A DNA stretch of 64,000 nt from Agapetus fuscipes (lineage: Eukaryota; Arthropoda; Insecta; Trichoptera; Glossosomatidae): assembly GCA_951799405.1 (NCBI GenBank), contig OX637346.1:13787215-13851214 (forward strand), read 5' to 3'. The notes beneath the pieces were generated by a model. The model made no database searches. It had not been told where the DNA came from and worked only from the letters and a program-made list of their open reading frames with translations. How positions within the stretch are numbered: the first letter of the stretch is position 1; each line of letters opens with the position of its first letter. Positions 44,688 through 55,807 of this stretch are shown here, piece after piece. Position numbers and translations under genes: made by a program.

Positions 44688-45023
44688 ATTCATGAACTTA
44701 ATGCAACTCACTCACTTTTCCGTCTAGGTTGTGTGCTACCTCATTATTATCATTGGCGGTTGTGTTTGTCGCCATATAAATAATGTTACATACAAAATAC
44801 ACATGTTCGTATGAATAATTGTACAGTCTACCCGTACATTGTGTATGTTTAGTATTAGTGGAAGCGTATTAATTAATTTGAGAGAGTCACATTCGTTGAA
44901 AGCACGCTTATTATCAAATTAAAACACAATAATTGATTACTCATAAATCGTTACAACTCCATGCTTAATAGGTAAATTGTTTTTATAGTATATTTATTAG
45001 AAACAAATTAATACAATTTTAAT

Positions 45024-45222
45024 GATCTAATCTAATCTAAGTTGCAAACATATGAAAGATTGGGGATTTACATTACATGCATTCTCACAAGCAGACGCGT
45101 ACAAGTTCGCGCTTGCACATGCCGCATGTGAACCTACAACATAAAAACCAAATCTCAAATGGATATACACCCTGTAACTCCTGCCGACCTTCCCTTTAAC
45201 AGGGGTGGCATTGGCAAAGTAT
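45024..45222 (-). mobile_element. Retroposon B copy
   Basis: Tail (TCTAA)n at 45026, then B body with the ACATGCCGCATGTG motif, stopping at GGCATTGGCAAAGT. The 5' end is replaced by about 70 bp of other sequence before the next B. Confidence 0.85.
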
Positions 45223-45294
45223 CGTCCAAAGATTTCTTCTCAGATTATGAAGACTCTCTGAAAGGACACTGTTACAATGGATACCAGTTGTAGG

Positions 45295-45494
45295 CACATG
45301 TATGCCCACAAACAAACACGTATAGTTCGTGCTTACAAATGCTGATTGTGTACTTACAAATAAAATCCAAACCTCAAATGAACGTAAGCCCTGCAACTCT
45401 TACCGACATTCCCTGAAACAGGGGTGACATTGGCAAAGTGAACCATTTTTTACAGTATGGGTGGTCAGCCTCATACCAACCTGTAAGTCAAGGA
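45295..45494 (-). mobile_element. Retroposon B copy, ATTCAGCATT-type subfamily
   Basis: Same orientation as the preceding copy and of the other subfamily. It lacks its 3' end (starts CACATGTATGCCCACAAAC) but has the complete 5' end TAAGTCAAGGA-complement. Confidence 0.85.
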
Positions 45495-45821
45495 ATACGA
45501 GTAATAAATAACATTTAAGTATAAAAAAACAACAAAATCTTAAAAATAAATCTATACAAAAAAAGTCAAAAATTTCTTATGCTAAAATGTACTCCTTGAC
45601 CTTAAATGTCAAATTTGCAAACTTAGATTATAAATTAAAGATCTAAGAGATATTCTATCTTGTAAAATACAGATGCAATATTGTGTCTGAAAATAAAGAA
45701 AGGATTATGTTAAAACGTTTAAATTGCCTAACAACGCTCGCGCTGCTTACATAGAACACAAGCGCGGTGTTGTTTTTGGCAGGGCTAACAATGGAATTGT
45801 TAAATTTCGCGTGCCCCCAGT

Positions 45822-46175
45822 GTGACTATGAATTTTACCAGAAGGGTGATTCCAATTAAAACGCCTAAGAAAATGTTTTTGCAAATTGAACGCAGCAGAT
45901 GTTTGCCATTGGGGTTGCAAGTCTGCATAAGGGATGAAACAATTGCAGCTGCAGGCTTAGCCGTCCAGACTCCGATAAAGTGGCAACAGCTTATTGAGGG
46001 ATCTTGCGGTGCAGCCTCCAATCTAAGGGTGGCATTGAGGAAGAGGGTAGAAAGACTAGAGGGTTTGAAAACGAAGTCTTTTGATGCCAGCAAAGATCAC
46101 CGCAAAGTCTTCAGATGGTTACATTTATATTCCATTCTATTTTCACTGAGAAGTTTCCTGGAAATCTTGTTGTAG
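45822..46175 (+). CDS. Unrecognised open frame, possible exon or relic
   Basis: A 117-codon frame whose first about 90 codons have a mixed, protein-like composition. It includes FLQIERSRCLPLGLQVCIRD, then AAAGLAVQTPIKWQQLIEG and the basic stretch NLRVALRKRVERLEGLKTK, after which it becomes AT-rich and leucine/phenylalanine-rich. GC content is above that of both flanks over 45890-46090. I recognise no family. It is not part of any repeat found elsewhere in the window. It could be a host exon (no splice sites verified), a transposon remnant or chance. The 97-codon minus-strand frame over the same region (45800-46093) makes even the strand uncertain. Confidence 0.25.
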   Translation: MTMNFTRRVIPIKTPKKMFLQIERSRCLPLGLQVCIRDETIAAAGLAVQTPIKWQQLIEGSCGAASNLRVALRKRVERLEGLKTKSFDASKDHRKVFRWLHLYSILFSLRSFLEILL

Positions 46176-46180
46176 TATTT

Positions 46181-46499
46181 ATTTTTAGATGTAAACAAGA
46201 CGTGTTGTCTTTTCCACGGAAATTGAAAAATGATATTCGTTCTCAATTGTTTGGGATCACAAAAGATCTGTAACGTTCTGTTTTGAAACATTTGATTATA
46301 TATTACAAAACATTTTCTATTGCTGAAAAATTCGTAAAACTGCTGTACAGTTATTTTATACATTTTATCAAGTAAATATTTTGTCTCAACAAAAATAACT
46401 TATCAAAGTGTTCATCTTTTCAAATTCATCATTTGAAATTTCACTTCAATTCCTTACGTGTGAAAAAGAAATAGGTTTCATGCGACCGCTTTAAGAAGA
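46181..46499. other. No gene recognised
   Basis: AT-rich; nothing assignable. Confidence 0.45.
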
Positions 46500-46537
46500 T
46501 GTGCTATAAATGCAGCGTAGTTGCGTTTGCGTTGCCT
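46500..46537 (+). repeat. SINE-A tail scrap
   Basis: GCAGCGTAGTTGCGTTTGCGTTG matches the SINE-A 3' end with its GCGTT repeats. Confidence 0.5.
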
Positions 46538-46574
46538 ATGACTTTTTGGCAATATTGTTACAATATTGTTACGG

Positions 46575-46690
46575 TGTTATGGCCGATGGGCCAAGTGGGC
46601 CGATCGTTCTAGCGTGTTTGGATTGGAATAGCGTTGGTTCGATCCCTGCTTGGGTCATTTGACCATAACTTTGACCCTGGTTCAACATAA
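46575..46690 (+). mobile_element. SINE-M copy, head portion
   Basis: ATGGCCGATGGGCCAAGTGG (box A area), GGTTCGATCCCTGCTTGGGT (box B area), then CATTTGACCATAACTTTGAC and CTGGTTCAACA as in 12216-12415. The 3' half is missing. Confidence 0.78.
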
Positions 46691-46761
46691 GTTATTGGGT
46701 AATTATTAATTAATAATTCATTTAAAAATAACAATAATGAATTATTAATTTATGAATTATT

Positions 46762-46820
46762 AATAATATTAGAAATTCACGTTGTAATAGAAAATGGAAC
46801 ATCATTTAATAAGTTAAATT
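46762..46820. repeat. Left arm of inverted repeat
   Basis: Inverted against 47834-47900: TTAGAAATTCACGTTGTAAT, then ATGGAACATCATTTAATAAG. The right arm has a 5-nt insertion. Confidence 0.85.
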
Positions 46821-47514
46821 TACCCTACACCCAATTTAAACGGTATAATAAAGGAAGCATATTTTTGAATTAACTCTAAAAGAAATCTCTTATTTTCACA
46901 TTAAAGGTCAGTTTCGCAAGGTGCTTGCGGTTGAACACGATGTGTTTTATTTCATCAGACGTCCCCCTCCACCTTCCCATTACCTCAGGTCTCAGGACCG
47001 TCGCCCTCTGTCCGCTCAGGCGGGGATGAAAAATGATTCAACCATTTTCGAACCATTTTTTCCCTGATAATCAGAGAGGCGGAAAGTTCTCGGAAACAAA
47101 GAACAAACCCATGTAGGCACCGGAGGGAAAGAACAAACCTATGTAGGCGCCGGAGAGAAAGTAAGGGAGGGGCCAGGAAAAATGCGATTTCCCGCGTGAA
47201 ACTTTTCAACTTCAAGGTATGATTGATACAAATTGCGAGCAGATTGTTTTTCTCACGCCGCGCCATAATAAAAGTTTAGAATTACTATTGCGCCCGTACA
47301 CGGCGGAGATGAAAAGAAAGGAAAGAAAGAAAGTGCTCACCGGAAAGGGTGTTATAAACTTGTATGATAAATGTACGCGGCGGAAGGTTTCTTTTGTGCT
47401 TTTTTAATTAGTAAATATTTTTTTGGTTTTATTTTACTCATTCTATTAAATAAAACTAAAAACCTAAATTTCTGTTGTTTTAAAGATTTTTTTTCCCACA
47501 TAGATTTGTGAAGA
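46821..47514. other. No gene; tandem duplication at 47097-47160
   Basis: AAAGAACAAACCTATGTAGG plus CGCCGGAGA-like is present twice in tandem (unit about 32 bp). The minus-strand 93-codon frame and + strand frame at 47219-47407 are not recognisable. Confidence 0.45.
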
Positions 47515-47560
47515 GGAATGCAATTCACCAACCTATTCTGCCTGGCCAGAAACAGGTATT
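47515..47560 (-). repeat. SINE-M tail fragment
   Basis: GCAATTCACCAACCTATTCT and GCCTGGCCAG match 12226-12255 in the same orientation. Confidence 0.7.
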
Positions 47561-47607
47561 AATATCATAAATTAATATAAATATTTAAAAATATAAATGG
47601 TTAAACA

Positions 47608-47690
47608 TTGTTTTAATTCACTTTATTTTATTTGTTTATGCTCGAATATTTTCGCCTAATGAGGCATCTTCAAGAGCAGAATGGTTACAA
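47608..47690 (-). repeat. HH-motif repeat
   Basis: Minus strand: TTGAAGA (47667-47673), one extra T, 4-bp stem GCCT/AGGC with a 4-nt loop (47654-47665), GAAA (47650-47653). The outer AAAGTGAATTAAAAC end is shared with 9651-9803. Confidence 0.6.
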
Positions 47691-47833
47691 ATATATTTTT
47701 ATAAAATAATTTTCAAAACAATTTTCAAAACAACTTTTTTTCCAAAACAAAAGCAAAATTCATAGACAAAAATTTTAAGATTCAAAAATGTATTAGTGTT
47801 AGGTATAATGAAATTAAAAATTTTAAAAAATAA

Positions 47834-47900
47834 AAATTTAACTTATTAAATGATGTTCCATTTTCTTGTTTCTATTACAACGTGAATTTCTAATATTATT
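47834..47900. repeat. Right arm of inverted repeat
   Basis: Partner of 46762-46820. The enclosed about 1 kb holds a SINE-M tail and an HH repeat. Confidence 0.85.
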
Positions 47901-49070
47901 TTTTTTATTACCAGATGGTCATAATAAATAAAAATATTGATTGAAACAATGTAAATGTGGTTTGAGCAAAAAAAATGTGCGTACATTATTTTGTTGCCTA
48001 AAATTAAGCTAGGTAAACATATCACGTATGATTTCTCTTCTTTTTTTGTCTCAATCCTTAGTTTGGCTTGTAAAACTGTTCATCGATCCTTTTCGTTTTT
48101 CTTCCCTGTAAATGTAAATGTATCTGTTATATTTCAACAACTAGATTTTCGTTTTTGGCCGTTGGGGTAAGCAAGAAAGTAAAAATCTAAGTATATTAAA
48201 TTAAGTACTAGAATAAGTCTAATTTATAATAACTTCCATGCTCCAATGTATTTTAAACTGAGATCATTTTCACATTATTCCACATTTCGCAACTTGATAA
48301 AGTACCGACCTTCTTTACTATTGAAAAAGTTATCAACCGAAAGTTTCCCGAATGGCGATAAATATTATTTAAGTAATTATTATCGCTTTACAACTCCGGC
48401 CATTACAATAACATAATTCCGTTCGGGCCACGGCCATTATTACATTTTGTACAGCATTATTATTATTATCGATTGTTTAAACTTGAAAGTTTTGGGTTTA
48501 AATGCCTTCATTATTGCGCCACCCGCCCCCTCGCTTTTCCCTCGCCTACATGATCTTCCCCTTGACTCTTCATCCCCTGATTTATAACAGATTACTCTTG
48601 CCAACCTCACCCCTGTCAGCCCCCCACCCTCGGCTACCTTTCCGTGCGATTGTTGGAGAGAAAGTTTCATCCCTGAGATAATAATAATAATATTATGTAG
48701 ATCTTTGCTCCGAGTGCAGTGGCGTACTTATAACATAAAATATACAGCCTGTGCTGTTACTTAGCTTCATCTGGATTCGTTTAATGAATTAAAAATATTT
48801 ATTCAGTACTCGCTTCACTGTTCATGTTAAACTGATGTATAGTCAACTTCGTTCGTTTCTTCCAGTGCAGATTTCTACGTTGTATATTCAGCTTAAATGA
48901 AAATTAAAATGGCCCTTCAATTAAACTGTTTTTGAATAAACAACTGTATGTAATACATAACAAGTTTACAAATATGTATGTATGTGTTTCAATGGTAGGT
49001 ACACGTGGATTTTTTTAAGCATAGAGTTAGACATAACTTCTTACGTATGTGTGCAGCTAATGTAAAAATC
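47901..49070. other. No gene recognised
   Basis: AT-rich; 48510-48640 is a C-rich patch with a 76-codon minus-strand frame, not recognisable. Confidence 0.4.
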
Positions 49071-49311
49071 TGTACCCTTAGTACGAGTTGCAAAACTTGA
49101 GTAATGTAAAGTTTACGGCAATTATTAAAGAGTGATTTCCCCCAAAATCCGCCGTTTTTGTTTGTTTGAACTTGATTTTCTTCATCACTGTAACTCTTTT
49201 GCTATGACCATAAAGTGTTAGAAACAAAAACGGCAGATTTTAGGGAAAATCCCTCTTTAATAATTTCCGTAAACTTTACTTTTCTCAAGTTTTGCAACTC
49301 ATACTTACAGC
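49071..49311. mobile_element. Element I: palindromic MITE
   Basis: Arms of about 85 bp are inverted with few mismatches: GAGTTGCAAAACTTGAG, GTAAAGTTTACGG, AATTATTAAAGAG, CCGTTTTTGTTT in order on each arm (49085-49175 and 49218-49297). The spacer is about 45 bp. Its left edge TGTACCCTTAGTAC is similar to G-family tips. Confidence 0.8.
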
Positions 49312-51903
49312 TCATCTTTAAGATACAGTAATGTGAAAGATTATTATGCCTAAAAGCCTCTTATAATATCGTACATATAATTTGATGCTCTCTCTCCTAT
49401 TGTTTTATTTAATCTGCGTAAGAGTTACTGTAGAAAAAAAAATCATTAGCAAATCCTTGTATCAGCATTATATTTTATTCAAATAAATTGGTATCGCACA
49501 CTCACGCCCCTGTATCACGGCTCACCTTTAAGCGGGGAGGAGTTGGCATAATTGAATTGGAGAGGGTGTAAAAATCCCTCGTGGCTACTGCGTGGCGTGA
49601 TAGCGAATACTCAGGCGGAGGGGCCCCGATCCAACAGTTGTTCTAGCCTACGCAGTACGCACTCTACTGGATTCGAAGAAGACCCAAAGTGAGTGGATGC
49701 ACTTTTCTTTAACAATCTTGGCAACGATTGTTTTTCAATAAAATGAAGAACATTTCAAATAAAATTTTGATTATTTGTAGCAGTACTTATTTTGGGATAA
49801 TATAATTTTACACTTTTGTGTACAATAAAATAGTTTTCCAGTGTCTTTTTTTCACACTTTTTATCTGATAAAATTTCAGAGTTATGAAAGTAATTTATCA
49901 ACATCTTGTGACGTTCTCTCTTTTTGTATACGTACAAAAAACATATGTGGAATAACATCAGATGAACACTTTTATGTTTTTGAAGCAAACTATTGTGGTT
50001 TTTTACAAAAATGAATTTGCGCACATGACTGTTTTATTTGTATTTTTCAGTTGTGTACTCATTAACCTTTTGCTGAGGAATATTTTTTTATAGTTAATCA
50101 ATTTTTACTTCAAGTATTTGTTATATTAACATTTTAAAACTTATGTTTTTTTAAATCCCGTTTTTGGTTTAAATATTTTATCGAACGTTTTTACAAACTA
50201 TTTTTTTACAGTTAATAAAATTATTTCACTATTCATTTACAATACCTAGTACAATATTTTTCATGTCTATTTATTTTTGTGCACTATTTAAATTCTTTTA
50301 GTTTTTATAAGGGATTTTTTTGTTAATCAGGTTCGCCGGAAACTTTATTTCAATTAAAGAATAATATACTTTGCAAGAGATAATTACTGATATTATATCA
50401 GAAATGGGATATTGATGGGTATGCGTAATTGCTTCTACAATATTAAATCAGTTACAATCAATCAATGTGAAATCAATTAAATTACTTATAGACTGACAAG
50501 CATGCGTGCCACCAACACTAATTTCATTTGGTTTGGTTTGGTTTGGCAATCTCATCGGAAAGCCTCAAGTCTAATATGTAATCTTATTACTAAAGTTATC
50601 GTGAATCAAAATCGAAACGCGAATAATTGGTATTGCGTGTAAGGCAGATTCCCATACGAGCCGGAGCCCATTAAAGCTGGCAGATGAAATACAAAGGGAG
50701 ACTGAGTAATGTATATCAATCACTGGCGCATATTCGTTGTTAATATTAATGGGAAACTAATAATTTATATCAAATTATGTGGTGACATTGTTTCCTATAA
50801 AATTGTCAATAGAAACGTTATACTTAACTATAGGTATAGGATAAAGATTATTCTTGGAAACTGAATCATGCTTTTACCAACGTGATGCTTAAAATCTGAT
50901 TTGTTATTATTGAAAGAAAATATTTTTTTTTCATGCTACTTTCACCATTCAACGAAATAATAATATAATTGTCATTGGTTGTTTTTTCTAGACAAATATA
51001 GGTTAACTCACTTCATATGTTGAGCGTATTTTTTTTTAATTTCGCGGAACTAGTAAAATGCGTCTCACATTTTTTTCATATTGATTTCTTATTTAGATTT
51101 ATCGCTTTGAGGGGACAGTACCATTTACAAAGGTTCCGCGAAGGCAATAAAAAAAATTACTGCCTCACCCACATGCGATACTTTACTCACCCATAAAGCT
51201 GGCGGGAAAAAATCCATTGAAATTAAATGTGAGAACAATTGGCGTTATTAAATTACCCGGAAATCTGGTGCAGAATTGGAAGCGCAGCGTCAGTGCAACT
51301 GTGATCACATCTGTGTAATGCACATGGTCAAAATTAATTCAATTTATCAATGAGCTTTGCGGATTTGGCCCGAGGCTAATTTTTGTTTAATTGTGTGTGG
51401 GGGGGGGGGGGAAGAGAGTGTTAACCTCGAACCCCTTTTACCTCACCCACACGTTTGCCTGCCGCCCTGTTAGGTACTGGTTAAACTGAGTATTTATTGT
51501 GGGAATACTTTGAAAGTTGATGTACTTAAAATTTAAAGTCAAGATATATCGCTTACAATACCACGGCTCATTCATTTAGGTATACAAAAAAGCTTAAAGT
51601 TTCGTTTTTTTAATATTTAATTAATGGTAGCTTTGCTGCCCAGAATAATCTTTAAGACAATGGTCCATAAAAGGCAGTGTTTCAAAAAAAGAAAACTGGA
51701 TTAGAAAGTCTAGAGTGACACCTCTCTGCAAGTAAAGATATACAACGGTAATCTAATTCCACTTTCATTAATTAATGAGGCATTCACTTTGTAACCTTTC
51801 ATTTTTGAAATAAACCGGTCGTACATTAATACATTTTACTCGCCCCGTAACCACATACAAATTGTTTTTAATTTTAATATTTTAAATTCCACTTTCACTG
51901 TAA
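49312..51903. other. No gene recognised (2.6 kb)
   Basis: Mostly AT-rich unique-looking DNA. It includes (TTTGG)4 at 50527-50546 and a G13 run at 51399-51411. An 89-codon minus-strand frame (49755-50024) has no domain. Confidence 0.45.
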
Positions 51904-52657
51904 TAATAAGACAAAAGTATTAGTTTTTGACAGGAATGAAGTATGTGAGGAACTTACAATTAATTTGAATGGAATAAAAGTTGAAGTAGTGAATGAGTTT
52001 GACTATTTAGGAAGTAAGTTTGAGGCGAATGGTAAGATGACGAAAGAATTAGAGAAGCGTGCCAGCAAAGGAAGATGCGTGATAGGAGCGTTTGGTAGAA
52101 TAGCGAAGAATAAAAGGATACCAAAGAAAATGAAAATGGCGGTACACAATTGTATTTTGTTGCCGACCCTGATGTATGGAAGCGAGTCATGGACGTTGAA
52201 TGAAAGAGAAGTAAATAAGGTATGCACCGTAGAAATGGCCCATCTGAGAAGTATGACAGGAAAAACACTGAAAGATAGAGTGAGAAACGAATGGGTTCTA
52301 AATGAATGCGGAGTAAAAGAAAGCGTGAAAGTGAAAGTTCAAAGAAGTGTGATGCGATGGTTTGGACATATTGAAAGGATGAATGAAGACCGACTGACAA
52401 AAAGAGTGTATAAAGGGAATGTAACAGGTAAGCGTGGAAGGGGAAGACCTAGGAAACAATGGATTGATCAGATAAATGAGATTGCGAATGAATGGAATCT
52501 ACAGAGTGGAAACAAGAGAAGAGCATGCATGAAAAGAGTGATGAAATTAGATGAGATGAAAGAAGTATGCAAGGACAGAGTCAAGTGGAGGCACTTGTGT
52601 GGAGGTACTGGCCACCCCTAGAGGAAAGGCGGCAGGATACAAGACAAGACAAGACTG
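51904..52657 (+). mobile_element. 5'-truncated RT-LINE, GTGHP subfamily
   Basis: Starts abruptly at AATAAGACAAAAGTATTAG (the NKTKVLV codons) and ends CCACCCCTAGAGGAAAGGCG, GGCAGGATAC and an (ACAAG)3 tail. It is nearly identical to the 29.4-kb copy, which implies recent insertion of both. Confidence 0.9.
51905..52621 (+). pseudogene. Non-LTR RT, C-terminal 239 codons
   Basis: An open frame from NKTKVLVFDRNEVCEEL through EFDYLGSKF, LMYGSESWTLNER, MRWFGHIERMNEDRLTKRV and GRGRPRKQW to GGTGHP and TAG. It covers the thumb and C-terminal region only; the YADD-containing palm is absent, so the fragment cannot be an active polymerase. The reading frame is undamaged along its whole length, and eight of 218 aligned residues differ from 29479-30441. 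The frame continues upstream of its first possible start at 51965 back to the truncation point, so no genuine start exists. Confidence 0.9.
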
Positions 52658-53112
52658 ATCTGAAAATTCCCCATGTGTAAGATATTTGTTGGCCCTTTAT
52701 TTTGCAATCTAGACTTATGACCTCACAATTTTACTGTATGAATTTTAGCTGGGTCCATTCTTAAAAACAAAATTTAACCCCTTTCTTTCCATCCCCACAT
52801 TAGCCTGTCCCTCCTCCCCCCTCCCACACGTTGGCCGGTGATGGAGGCGTGGATGGAGGCCGCGGGCTGTGACGCGAGCAGAGATTTAGGTGTCGAAACG
52901 AATTCCACATTGTCATGCATGCCAGTACATCGGAATATTGTGCGCGGCGATCTGGAATTAGAATGACCGCACTGCATTTGCATTCTCGCAGGGATTACAA
53001 CGATGAAAACCAAAAATATTCACTTGAAACACATTCCATGTACGTGGTGATCAAACATTTCAGAAATATAATAACTCCCAAAACAAATTATACTTGAGTT
53101 AACAAAATTAAA
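52658..53112. other. No gene recognised
   Basis: 52790-52900 is GC-rich. Frames on both strands (52774-53013 minus, 52915-53097 plus) show no domain. Confidence 0.4.
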
Positions 53113-53668
53113 TTCACGTCTAATCTAGTCTAAGGGGCCGTCCATAAATTACGTCATCGATTTTGGCCGATTTTCGACCCCCCCTTACAATCATCCTATA
53201 GTCAATATCTAATGACCCCTCCCCCCTCTTGCTGTAATAATGGATGAGCTTAATAGTTAATAATGTTATATATCTTACATAATATTATGTATATTTTGTA
53301 GAAATTGGTATTCACAAGAACGACGTCACTTTTGGTACTCGTACGTCATTTGCCATCATCCGCAGACCAGACTCCCCCCCCTTAATTCGAATGACGTAAT
53401 ATATGGACGGCCCCTAATCTAATTTGCAAAGATATGTTACATTGGGGATTCACATTATTTGCATTCTTACAAGCAGACACGTACAAGTTCGCGCTTGCAC
53501 AATGCACATGCCGCATGTGAACCTTCAACATAAAAAAAACCCAAATCTCAAATGGGCATACATCCTGTATCTCTTGCCGTCCTTCCCTGAAACAGGAGTG
53601 ACATTGGTAAAGTGAACCATTTTTACAGCATGGGTGGTCAGCCGCATACTAACCTATAAGTCAAAGAA
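53113..53668 (-). mobile_element. Retroposon B copy interrupted by MITE-J
   Basis: B tail TCTAATCTAGTCTAA (53119-53133), then MITE-J, then tail remainder TAATCTAATTTGCAAAGATA and the B body to the 5' end complement CTATAAGTCAAAG at 53668. It contains a small internal duplication (GCACAATGCACATGCCGC). Confidence 0.88.
53134..53414. mobile_element. MITE-J, inserted in a B tail
   Basis: 281 bp with inverted ends GGGGCCGTCCATAAATTACG/CGTAATATATGGACGGCCCC; TAA borders both sides. MITEs with GGGGCCGTCCATAAA termini are, from recall, widespread in arthropods; I do not assign a superfamily. The interior has C-runs after each arm. Confidence 0.88.
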
Positions 53669-53860
53669 CGTAGTGCATTTAATAGTATTTTTTTTAAAGC
53701 CGTTGTAAAAACAAATTGCTTTAAACAAATTTAAAGATTAAATCATTAACTTAAGCTTGTATTTACTTTAAAAAACTGTAAAAATTTCATTGTCAAATAT
53801 TGAAAATTATAAAAAGAAGGTAGATGAAAGTAATATATATATATAAAGAAAATAATAAAG

Positions 53861-54080
53861 ACCGGTCCGTAGTCCGTAGTGGCAACACTTCGCAGTCCGT
53901 AGTAGTCCGTTGTAGTCCGTAGTGGCAACATTTATATTTCGAATGTGCTCTTCGCTGGGTTGAAAAATTCATAAACCTTTACCAATGACCGGTCACCAAA
54001 GGTCCATCCAGCCTTACAGCAACTGGGTCTTGCTTGAGTATTGGCGCTTTGTAGCGACGACCAAGCTCGTACACCTCTGC
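53861..54080 (+). mobile_element. SINE-C copy with rearranged head
   Basis: Starts ACCGGTCCGTAGTCCGTAGT; the GTCCGTAGT unit is repeated about five times and box B is gone. The body from GGGTTGAAAAATTCATAAAC to TAGCGACGACCAAGCTCGTA is normal; the tail is missing. Confidence 0.8.
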
Positions 54081-54349
54081 GGCACTACAACAGGTGTCAT
54101 AGACCCCTAGAGTCTTTAGAATCTAGGGAGTCTCCCGCACAGGTTTTTCTTAAAAAAATTAATAAAACATAATAATAATAAAAAAATAAAAAAATGAAAT
54201 AAAAAAAATATATATATTCTAGTCCTATTAAAACATTTAATTACAAAAATAGTTCGTACGAAAAAAATCATATTCCAAAAAGAATTATAATGATTATTAA
54301 AAATAAAAGTTAAATTTGTAAATATTTACTCTGACTTTTTTACTTTCTT
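54081..54349. other. No gene recognised
   Basis: Very AT-rich with A-runs. Confidence 0.45.
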
Positions 54350-55560
54350 GCTATAGCCGAAGGCTATAAAGAAAGTTATGATTTGGTGTGAAAAAAAAAT
54401 TTCGAGGTTTTCACGGAAATGAGTTGTCCTGGTGCAGGACATGCCAAAAAACACTATCTTTTAAAAACGTCCGTCTGTATGTATGTATGTATGTATGTAT
54501 GTATGTATGTATGTATGTATGTATGTATGTGTGTGTGTCACTTTCCAAAGTATAAGACCTAGAGATACCAAATTTTGGCTACATCAACTTTTTTGGACAT
54601 GTATTAAGTATGAATAACATGGCATTACACCAACTTGAAAATTCAAGATGGCTGCCATACAAAAAAAACATAAAATTGCACTTTTCTCATAAACGACTCC
54701 AAGAATTTTTCTTAAATTTTCAGAGTTGCCACTAATTAATTTTTAACTTAATAAATTAGTTATGACAACACTCTTACTAATCTGTGTCTATGGGCTGCCA
54801 TATGAAAAAAACAAACGATTGTGATTTTCTCGAAAGTTAAGGGGTCAACAAAAATATAATGTTCTACAATATTATGGACAACATAAATTTGCACAAATTT
54901 ACAAAAAAAATTTTTGAAAAAATAAATATAAAGCACCGTTTACACGACCTGAAATTTTAAATCGAAAATATTACAAAAACCTATTAAAATGCAAGATATT
55001 TAAATTTGTTTTAGATTTGATAGAAAGAACAAGCTTATTAATTTAATTCGTAATCATTTTTTTTTTACTTTTTTGAGAATTCAAGATGGCTTCCGAAGAG
55101 CTGAAAATTTAAAATGCGATTTTCTCAAAAACGGCTCCGACGATTTTTCTTAAATTTTTTGTGAATCCATTTTTATAATAGTGCTATCTAATAATTATAA
55201 TCATTTCTTCATCATAATCTCGGTTTAGGGAGTTGCCATATAAAAGAAAAAAATAATGGAAAAATTCTCGGCAGTTAGAGGGTTGATAAAAAAATAATGT
55301 AGCACAAATGTAAAACAATAATAATAACCTATATATTGCCATCATTATTTTTTCCAAAAAGTGAATCAAAAGTATAGCCGCCATACAAAGTGAAAATTTT
55401 CCATACAAAATGTATTAGCAATTTTCTTGGTAGTCAAAGGGTTAAAAATAGATAAAAGGCTGCGATTCTTGAAATTTTATAAATACCAATAATAATCAGT
55501 CGTTACTTTTTCAAAATATAACTAAAAAGTGTACCCACCATACAAAGTCCTAGTTTGCAT
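54350..55560. repeat. Repeat K: degenerate tandem of about 437-bp units
   Basis: The box sequence ATTCAAGATGGCT, CATTTTCTC-type, CGRCTCCRASAATTTTTCTTAA, GCCATAT and AAAATTCTCGGC/GTTAGAGGGTTGA occurs in the same order in 54641-54905 and 55078-55340, and partly a third time (55420-55445). The period is about 437 bp. The unit begins after a leader with CTATAGCCGAAGGCTATAAA (54351-54370). No protein frame persists. Confidence 0.6.
54476..54537. repeat. (GTAT)n microsatellite
   Basis: About 13 GTAT units followed by GTGTGTGTGT inside repeat K. Confidence 0.95.
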
Positions 55561-55807
55561 ACAGAAGGGTTTAATGACCATCTATAATAATCTAGAATAT
55601 AAGTTGCAATGAAATATAAACATTCAAAACTAATATGAAATGCATGCCCACAAACAGGTACGTGTAAGTTCGCGCTTACGAATGCTGAATTTGTACTTAC
55701 AAATTAAAACCAAATCTCAAATGAACATAAAACCTGCAACTCTTGCCGACCTTCCTTGAAACAGGGGTGACATTGACAAAGTGAATTATTTTTTACACTT
55801 TGGGAGG

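Noticed and set aside
54476..54537. (GTAT)n as a regulatory array
   Set aside because: Simple microsatellite expansion inside repeat K; nothing marks it as functional.
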